From the NCBI GenBank assembly GCA_012270545.1, contig JAAXID010000072.1, forward strand, positions 1-35,635: DNA of 35,635 bases. Direction: 5' to 3'. Shown piece by piece: positions 30,902-35,635 of the stretch. Source of the DNA: Anaerolineae bacterium (lineage in GTDB: Bacteria > Chloroflexota > Anaerolineae > Aggregatilineales > Phototrophicaceae). The first letter of the stretch is position 1. Each line of letters begins with the position of its first letter. The notes beneath the pieces are model-generated. The model was not told where the DNA came from. It did no database searches and saw nothing but the letters and a program-made list of their open reading frames with translations. Made by a program: the position numbers and the translations under genes.

Positions 30902-31723
30902 TCACGAACTCGAACGGCGCTGCCATAGCAAAAAACGCCACTCTACATAGGCGACAAATCCATATAGTGACAGCGAAATGGACGTCATCGTGAGCACAGC
31001 CACAACCACAAGCGGCGTATCATACAGATTACGAGCCGAGGTCACGAGATAACCCAGGCCGCTGCCCTGGCTCACAAATTCGCCGACGACCGCGCCAATC
31101 ACCGCCAGCGTCGTGCTCGTCTTCAGACCAGCCAGAACCACCGGCAGAGCGGACGGCGCCTCCAGGTGGCGAAAGGTCTGCCAGCGTCCCGCCTTTAGCG
31201 AGCGCATCATATCACGGAGATTCGGCGATACGCTGCGGATGCCGACGATCGCATTTACAAGCGTGGGGAAGAAGACGATCACAGCGGTGGTTACCACCTT
31301 GCTAGCGGGTCCAGAGCCGAACCAAATGACCAGGAGCGGCGCGTAGGCGACAATCGGCGTTGACTGAAAGGCGACGATGACGGGCGACAGTATGTTTTCT
31401 AGCAGCGGCGCCTTGGCGATTGCGTATCCGATGATGAGACCAATCCCCACACCGAGTGCCAGGCCGTAGATCATCTCTTCCAGCGTAATGGAGGCATGTT
31501 TCAGCAGCGTGCCATCCACCAGCGAGTCGATGAAAGCCAGGTAAACTTCGGCCGGTGGCGGCACGAGAATATGTGATATGAGCTCCCTGGCGCTTATCCA
31601 CTGCCAGAGCAGCAGCAAGCAAGCAATGGTGAGGAATGGTGAGACACGACGCAACAGGGCGCCGCGATTCACTCCCGCAGGGGACCTTCGACTGCCTGTG
31701 CTGAATTTGTTCTTCTGTTGCAT
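30902..31723 (-). CDS. ribX: Permease of riboflavin-type ABC importer (RibX, SsuC/ThiX-like)
   Basis: A 273-residue permease with about six membrane segments. The sequence has HILVPPPAEVYLAF, GYAIAKAPLLENILSPVI, and the docking loop SLKAGRWQTFRHLEAPSALP, all typical of the SsuC/TauC/ThiX family. The ATG at 31723 has GGAAGGG 5 nt upstream; an open extension to 31828 would run into the riboswitch leader and is rejected. It is the first gene after the FMN riboswitch, with about 130 nt between. That regulation predicts import of riboflavin or a precursor, with production falling when FMN is plentiful. Confidence 0.82.
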   Translation of the reverse strand: MQQKNKFSTGSRRSPAGVNRGALLRRVSPFLTIACLLLLWQWISARELISHILVPPPAEVYLAFIDSLVDGTLLKHASITLEEMIYGLALGVGIGLIIGYAIAKAPLLENILSPVIVAFQSTPIVAYAPLLVIWFGSGPASKVVTTAVIVFFPTLVNAIVGIRSVSPNLRDMMRSLKAGRWQTFRHLEAPSALPVVLAGLKTSTTLAVIGAVVGEFVSQGSGLGYLVTSARNLYDTPLVVVAVLTMTSISLSLYGFVAYVEWRFLLWQRRSSS

Positions 31724-31785
31724 TTCGCCCTTCCGCGGGGAGCTTGCAGAGGAGGGGCGACATACGTAACCACTAAGGCAGCGCC

Positions 31786-31847
31786 AAAAAAGGCGGCTGA
31801 CCATGCTCGCGCATATCGAACCAGGCACACTGCCAGCGACAGCCTGC
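31786..31847 (-). terminator. Possible expression platform of the FMN riboswitch
   Basis: On the minus strand GC(A)GGCTG (31840-31847) can pair with CAGCCGC (31793-31799), followed by C and a run of six T (31786-31791). This resembles an intrinsic terminator with a large structured loop. The same T-run is also the loop of a CGCC/GGCG hairpin, and the ribX ribosome site could pair with a CCCCTCC nearby, so translational control is an alternative. Confidence 0.4.
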
Positions 31848-31851
31848 GCAC

Positions 31852-32019
31852 CCTTCTCCCATCCGGACTGTCACCGTCGGCTCCGGAATCTCACCGGAAT
31901 CCACCTGCACAGCTAGGCGCTATGATGCATCGCACAAAGGTGACGATGACCAGGGTCACGGGCTTGGCATGCTTTAACATGCATCACCGCCGGTAGGGAC
32001 TTTCACCCTGCCCCGAAGG
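31852..32019 (-). promoter_or_regulatory. FMN riboswitch (RFN element)
   Basis: The minus strand carries the conserved RFN blocks in order: the P1 arm CCTTCGGGGCAGGGTGAAAG (32000-32019), TCCCTACCGGCGGT, then TTCCGGTGAGATTCCGGAGC, CGACGGTGACAGTCCGG, and ATGGGAGAAGG closing P1 (CCTTC pairs with GAAGG). This is the FMN-sensing aptamer normally found before riboflavin synthesis or transport genes. The variable region is long and includes an additional 8-bp complement, TGATGCAT/ATGCATCA (31979-31986 with 31923-31930). It lies in the leader of the ribX-ribY-ATPase operon. Confidence 0.93.
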
Positions 32020-32043
32020 TTGGTCGAGATTATCTTCACGTTG

Positions 32044-32071
32044 AGTATATCAAGAATCGGAGAGAATTCAA
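32044..32071 (-). promoter_or_regulatory. Promoter of the riboswitch-ribXY operon
   Basis: On the minus strand TTGAAT (32066-32071, 4/6) and TATACT (32044-32049, 5/6) with a 16-nt spacer. Transcription would start near 32037, about 18 nt before the riboswitch P1 stem. It lies directly against the stop of the upstream sensor kinase gene (32073). Confidence 0.65.
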
Positions 32072-32072
32072 T

Positions 32073-33332
32073 CTAAAGCGGCGCGGCGGATTCCGAGACC
32101 GCGACCGGAGATTGATCGCTCTCACCGGTGGGCGCGTCTTCCTGGAAACTGGCGTCGGCCTTCAGCAGCGTAAAGAGGAAATGCCCGCCACTGCCCTGGC
32201 TGTTGCCTTCCGCCCAGATGCGTCCCCCGTGCGCCTCAATGATATGCTTGCAGATTGCCAGGCCCAGGCCGGTTCCCTCGTCGCCGGACCGCGACGCGTC
32301 CGCCTGGTAAAAACGCTCGAAGACACGATTGCGCAATTCGTCAGGTACGCCGGGTCCGTTGTCGAAGATCGACACGGTGATCTCATCCACTTGCTCGGTC
32401 GCTGTAATGGTAATCGCCTCGGCTTGGGGGGACCACTTAATCGCATTGTGCAGCAAGTTGCCCAACACACGTTTCAATTGATCGGCATCGCAAAGGACGT
32501 CATACTTTTGCGGCACATGGCTTACGATCTTGAGATCTTTCATCGCCGCCTGCGACTCGAGCCGCTCGATGGCATCATCCACCACCTGCTTCAGCGGCGT
32601 CTTCACCAGCCGCAGAATCGCCTCGCCCGATTCGATCATCGACAAGTCGAGCAGCTCTTGCGCCAGCCAGAGCAGCGCATCGGTTTCCATAGCGATTTCC
32701 TTGAGCGACTGTATGCTCGCCTTGCGCTTTGGTTTATCAGCTTCGAGGAATAAGCCTTCGATGATCAGTCGGATGCGGGTAATTGGCGTACGCAGTTCAT
32801 GCGAGATGTTGGCGACCAAATCCCGCCGGGCACGATTCAGGCTAACCAATTCCGAAATATCTTGCATGCCGAGGCCGATGAAGCGCCGCGTTGGGCTCCG
32901 CTCTACCACCTGCGCGCGAGCACGATAATTGGCTCCCTCGATGACAAACTGTTCCTCGAGGCTTTCTTCCTCACGCAAGGCGAGTTGAGCCAGGCTGAGC
33001 AATTCGGGAGACTCAACCAGATCTGTCAGACGCCGGCCGATCGGATTGCTGTCGCCGAACAGCCGCCGCGCCTTGCGGTTGACCATGCCCACAGTCAGGT
33101 CCTCGTCGAGGAGCAAAACTAGGTCGAATGACAGATCCAAAATGGTGGCGAACAGCGCCGTGCTTTGCTGATTATCGCGCTCAACCTCATCCACCCGCGA
33201 TCGCAGCCGACCGATCGTGGCATTGCGGTCTTTGATTAACGCACCAAGCGCTTTCCGCTCCTGGCGTTGTCGGTGAGCGCAGTATGCCAAGCCAACTGAG
33301 AGCGCGATCGCAGCTAAGAGAAGCAGGTCCAT
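32073..33332 (-). CDS. PAS-domain sensor histidine kinase (PhoR/ResE-like)
   Basis: A 419-residue kinase. A single N-terminal membrane segment (about 2-19) is followed by a coiled coil (22-56), a PAS-like domain (about 57-160), the dimerisation/phosphoacceptor domain with NISHELRTP (H178), and an ATPase domain with N box LGNLLHNAIKWSP, G1 DNGPGVP and G2 GTGLGLAI. There is no extracellular domain, so it probably senses through PAS or the membrane. GAGGG 6 nt before the ATG at 33332 supports this start; a TTG at 33338 is also possible. It begins 2 bp after its response regulator. The target and signal are unknown; PhoR-like phosphate sensing is only a possibility. Confidence 0.9.
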   Translation of the reverse strand: MDLLLLAAIALSVGLAYCAHRQRQERKALGALIKDRNATIGRLRSRVDEVERDNQQSTALFATILDLSFDLVLLLDEDLTVGMVNRKARRLFGDSNPIGRRLTDLVESPELLSLAQLALREEESLEEQFVIEGANYRARAQVVERSPTRRFIGLGMQDISELVSLNRARRDLVANISHELRTPITRIRLIIEGLFLEADKPKRKASIQSLKEIAMETDALLWLAQELLDLSMIESGEAILRLVKTPLKQVVDDAIERLESQAAMKDLKIVSHVPQKYDVLCDADQLKRVLGNLLHNAIKWSPQAEAITITATEQVDEITVSIFDNGPGVPDELRNRVFERFYQADASRSGDEGTGLGLAICKHIIEAHGGRIWAEGNSQGSGGHFLFTLLKADASFQEDAPTGESDQSPVAVSESAAPL

Positions 33333-33334
33333 TC

Positions 33335-34039
33335 TCAACCCTCGAAGCGGTATCCAACGCCACGAACGGTGCTGATGCGCACCGGGCTGGACGGGTTGTC
33401 CTCTATTTTTTCGCGCAGCCAGCGAATGTGCACATCAACGGTTCGTTTGTCCATGGGGAAATAATCATGCCCCCAGACATTGGTCAGGATAAAGTCACGC
33501 GACAATACAGCATTCTGATTTCTCAAGAACAAGGTCAAAAGGTCAAATTCCTTGTTGCTAAGTTTGATCTCTTCACCACCCCTGAATGCACGGCGGCCGG
33601 TGAAATCCAGACGCAGATCACCGGAGGTCAACTCATCCTGATTAAAGCCGCGGTCCGGCGATGGGCGGCGCATCTGTACACGTACCCGCGCCAGAAATTC
33701 GCCCAAGCCGAAGGGCTTGACGATGTAATCATCGGCGCCGCTTTCCAAACCGACAATCTTGTCCACCTCTGTGCCCCTTGCTGTGAGCATGATGATCGGC
33801 ACGTCGGCGGAGGCGCTGTCATTGCGAATCATGCGGCAGAGGCTGAGCCCGTCCAAGCCCGGCAGCATAATATCCAGCACGATCAAGTCGTAAGAATCGC
33901 CGCGCGCCATCTCCCAGCCAGTATCACCATCGAGAGCCGTGAATACGTCGTAGCCCTCCGCCCGCAGCTTGTCCGCCAGGTTGGCTATCAGCTTTTCTTC
34001 GTCTTCGACTAACAGTATCTTCTTGGCCACCATCGCCAT
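33335..34039 (-). CDS. OmpR/PhoB-family response regulator
   Basis: A 234-residue regulator. The receiver domain has the acidic pocket EDE (12-14), the phosphoacceptor D56 in VLDIMLPG, T86 in MLTARG and K108 in IVKPFG. The C-terminal winged helix includes LSNKEFDLLTLFLRNQNAV, RDFILTNVWGHDYFP and TVDVHIRWLREKIE, ending VRGVGYRFEG, all diagnostic of the OmpR/PhoB type. ATGs at 34039 and 34033 are both possible starts. It is transcribed with the histidine kinase, which begins 2 bp downstream. The 220-bp region upstream (34040-34259) shows no clear promoter or known RNA. Confidence 0.94.
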   Translation of the reverse strand: MAMVAKKILLVEDEEKLIANLADKLRAEGYDVFTALDGDTGWEMARGDSYDLIVLDIMLPGLDGLSLCRMIRNDSASADVPIIMLTARGTEVDKIVGLESGADDYIVKPFGLGEFLARVRVQMRRPSPDRGFNQDELTSGDLRLDFTGRRAFRGGEEIKLSNKEFDLLTLFLRNQNAVLSRDFILTNVWGHDYFPMDKRTVDVHIRWLREKIEDNPSSPVRISTVRGVGYRFEG

Positions 34040-34259
34040 CCATTATGCGACCGACAGCGAATTCAGCATACTCGAAGTCCACTAAATCTATGTTAAGTCA
34101 TTTGGCATGTCTTTTAAACATCACGATTCGTCAGTTGAACGCGGTAATCGAAGCAGCGACACAATTCTCTGCGCCCATCAGGGATATAGGAGCTCGAAGG
34201 TCTAGCAGTAGGACAACAACGAAAGGAGATTCGGATGGACGGGAGCGCGCGTCGAGGGA

Positions 34260-35228
34260 TTAGGATTCGGCAACTGCGCGGACTCCACCAAGCGAAGTGG
34301 CTGAGCGGACTGCACGGCGTATTGCTTTTGCCACCATCTCGGCGGCATACGCGCCAACAACTGTTGGGTCGGCAGCGACCTCGCCTGTTGCCAGGGCAAA
34401 GATGGTGTCGCCGTCAAACATAGTATGAGCCGGATTCACTGCTCGCGCTACGCCATCGTGCGCCATCTGCGCGACCTTGGTCGCTTGCGCTTTGTCGAGC
34501 GCGCCGTTGGTAGCGACCACGCCGATGACCGTGCTTTCGTTGGCGGAAACCGCAGGCGCAGCGCGCATCATGTCGACCACGGTCTCCAGCACTGAGACGA
34601 AGCCCGGCCCATCGGCCGAACGTAGTCCAGCGATAGTCTGACCATCCAGGTCAATCACGTTGCCGACTGCGTTCACGGCCATCAAGGCCGCCACAACCAA
34701 ACCATTGGGCAATTCGATCGCCGCTGAGCCGAGGCCGCCTTTGCTCGCCCGCTCGTTGCCTCGAATCGCGGCGATCCGCGCACCGGTTCCAGCGCCCACG
34801 CTACCCATCGTCACCGGTTCAGCCGTAGCCACTTCGCAGGCCTGATAGCCGGCGTCGGCGTCCGGACGGACATGCGGGTCGCCGATTGTCAGGTCAAACA
34901 GAATCGCGGCTGGCACAATCGGTACGACAACACCGCTTCGCGACTGATAACCCAGACCCCGTTCAACATGCCAGCGCATCACGCCGTCCGCGGCCGCCAA
35001 GCCGAATGCGCTGCCGCCCGAGAGCAGGACCGCCGTCACTTCCTCAACCAGATTATGCGCCTGCAGCAGATCGGTTTCCCGTGTGCCGGGCGCGCCGCCA
35101 CGCACGTCAACGGCGCCAACGGTCAGCGGCGGGCATCTAACAACGGTGCAGCCGGTGATGGCATCCAGATCGGTATAATGTCCGACCCTGATGCCCGGCA
35201 CGGCGGTCAGGGTGTCATTGGTCGTCAT
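34260..35228 (-). CDS. P1-family peptidase (DmpA/BapA-like N-terminal nucleophile aminopeptidase)
   Basis: A 322-residue member of the self-processing P1 family, which includes D-/beta-peptide aminopeptidases. Family segments: VPGIRVGHYTDLDA (10-23), GCTVVRCP, GAVDVRGGAPGTRETDLL, LLSGGSAFGLAAADGV, KGGLGSAAIELPNGL and NPAHTMFDGDTIFALATG. By alignment with DmpA (where Ser250 is the new N terminus after cleavage) the nucleophile here is probably Thr233 in NESTVIGVVATN, cleavage being expected after Ser232. The gene overlaps a DUF2007-like gene by 14 bp. Substrate unknown; it is probably cytoplasmic since no signal peptide is seen. Confidence 0.9.
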   Translation of the reverse strand: MTTNDTLTAVPGIRVGHYTDLDAITGCTVVRCPPLTVGAVDVRGGAPGTRETDLLQAHNLVEEVTAVLLSGGSAFGLAAADGVMRWHVERGLGYQSRSGVVVPIVPAAILFDLTIGDPHVRPDADAGYQACEVATAEPVTMGSVGAGTGARIAAIRGNERASKGGLGSAAIELPNGLVVAALMAVNAVGNVIDLDGQTIAGLRSADGPGFVSVLETVVDMMRAAPAVSANESTVIGVVATNGALDKAQATKVAQMAHDGVARAVNPAHTMFDGDTIFALATGEVAADPTVVGAYAAEMVAKAIRRAVRSATSLGGVRAVAES

Positions 35229-35526
35229 CGTCGGGCCATATCAACTGAATCTGGTCGTTATTCGCTTCAATCAGGTCGGCATCTTCGGGATACAAGAGGG
35301 CGGCTGCTTCGTCGTAATCGGCCGGCGGCACCAGGATTTTGATCTCGCCGAGGCTTCCCAGGGTGAGGCCGAGGGCGGCGGCGATCGGCTCTTGATGAAT
35401 CAGCGAATCAATGTCATTGGCGCGCAGTTTCCCGGCCAGGATATGCGCTTCCTGCAGGTTATGTGTAACGCAGACGGCAATCCAATCGGGTCCCTTCGGG
35501 GCGCCTTCCCGGTTTTTCAGACTCAT
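35215..35526 (-). CDS. DUF2007-like small protein
   Basis: A 103-residue protein with the pattern of DUF2007 (putative signal-transducing protein): an N-terminal beta strand (DWIAVCVTHN), a helix (LQEAHILAGKLRANDIDSLI), then GSLGEIKILVPPADYDEAAALL. The C terminus is very acidic (DDDDQ). It overlaps the P1 peptidase by 14 bp and its ATG overlaps the stop of the preceding gene (ATGA), so all three are coupled. The role is unknown; some relatives are fused to ligand-binding modules. Confidence 0.8.
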   Translation of the reverse strand: MSLKNREGAPKGPDWIAVCVTHNLQEAHILAGKLRANDIDSLIHQEPIAAALGLTLGSLGEIKILVPPADYDEAAALLYPEDADLIEANNDQIQLIWPDDDDQ

Positions 35527-35635
35527 AATAACTTGTCCGCGGTCTCCCCTGTAGCCGAAGTCAAGCCAGACAAACCATTCTCAATATGAAAAAGGGTGTC
35601 AGCAAGGTTGTGTAGCGTTGGCGGCGGCATACTCT
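35523..35635 (-). CDS. 3' end of an unidentified upstream gene (partial)
   Basis: The minus-strand frame entering from the right edge is open for the last 36 codons and ends in a TGA that overlaps the next ATG as ATGA. Its visible residues include LHNLADTLFHIENGL and TGETADKLL, moderately amphipathic and plausible as a protein C terminus. An ATG occurs at 35631 but no stop lies upstream of it, so the gene probably continues outside the window. Too little is visible to name it. Confidence 0.4.
   Translation of the reverse strand, partial: SMPPPTLHNLADTLFHIENGLSGLTSATGETADKLL

Noticed and set aside
31724-31828. N-terminal extension of RibX
   Set aside because: It would lie in the riboswitch expression platform and lacks a ribosome site; the ATG at 31723 has one.
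33284-34012. 242-codon plus-strand frame
   Set aside because: Antisense to the response regulator, which has all receiver and winged-helix motifs.
34235-34423. Plus-strand 62-codon frame with a very good ribosome site (AAAGGAG, 7 nt before ATG)
   Set aside because: It runs antisense over the 3' end of the P1 peptidase gene and is an Arg/Leu/Gln-rich shadow; no promoter is seen. Kept only as a curiosity.
1-35635. CRISPR array, prophage, insertion sequence or integrase
   Set aside because: No regularly spaced direct repeats, no transposase, integrase or phage structural genes were seen.

Overview
This window is a moderately GC-rich bacterial chromosome segment, most likely from an uncultured Chloroflexota of the Anaerolineae type. 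The placement is inference. It rests on an FMN riboswitch in front of a RibXY-type ABC importer (an arrangement reported from Chloroflexus relatives), a cytochrome lipoprotein with a long Thr/Pro linker, a RecG with a large N-terminal extension, and fakA followed by tandem degV genes next to recG. No phage, IS element or CRISPR array is visible. The one repeat-like element is a short inverted-repeat sequence near the left edge.

Layout. (1) 1-83: tRNA-Ser(UGA) on the minus strand with a near-consensus promoter, cut by the window edge. (2) 508-13062, plus strand: a housekeeping block. It holds a CPBP membrane protease, rlmN, rpe, a fatty-acid-kinase locus (fakA plus two DegV/FakB-like genes), recG, coaD, a coiled-coil protein and a ComEC-like channel. 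Many genes overlap or nearly touch. (3) 13135-21909: an accessory catabolic region. A minus-strand pair (Gfo/Idh/MocA dehydrogenase and sugar isomerase/epimerase) diverges from a plus-strand series: amidohydrolase, sugar-type solute-binding protein, small membrane protein, two permeases and an argininosuccinate-lyase-like enzyme. (4) 21946-26807: a minus-strand cytochrome c lipoprotein diverging from a peptide/nickel-type ABC importer (binding protein plus two permeases, no ATPase). (5) 26991-27257: rpsT with its own promoter and terminator. (6) 27378-32071: a class V aminotransferase, a zinc-ribbon microprotein and a complete minus-strand ABC importer (RibX permease, RibY binding protein, ATPase) behind an FMN riboswitch and promoter. 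(7) 32073-34039: a PhoR/PhoB-like two-component pair. (8) 34260-35635: a P1-family peptidase, a DUF2007-like protein and the 3' end of a further gene, all minus strand and translationally coupled.

The most interesting signals are families that keep their fold but have lost signature residues. The first DegV lacks every fatty-acid head-group residue that its neighbour keeps. The ComEC metallo-beta-lactamase domain has lost its HxHxDH site. The 'cysteine desulfurase-like' protein has Tyr where the catalytic Cys belongs. The lyase beside the sugar permeases departs from ArgH signatures and may act on another N-succinyl-type or aminocarboxylate compound taken up by the adjacent importer. The FMN riboswitch gives a specific substrate prediction, riboflavin or a flavin precursor, for an importer that would otherwise be annotated as nitrate/taurine-like.
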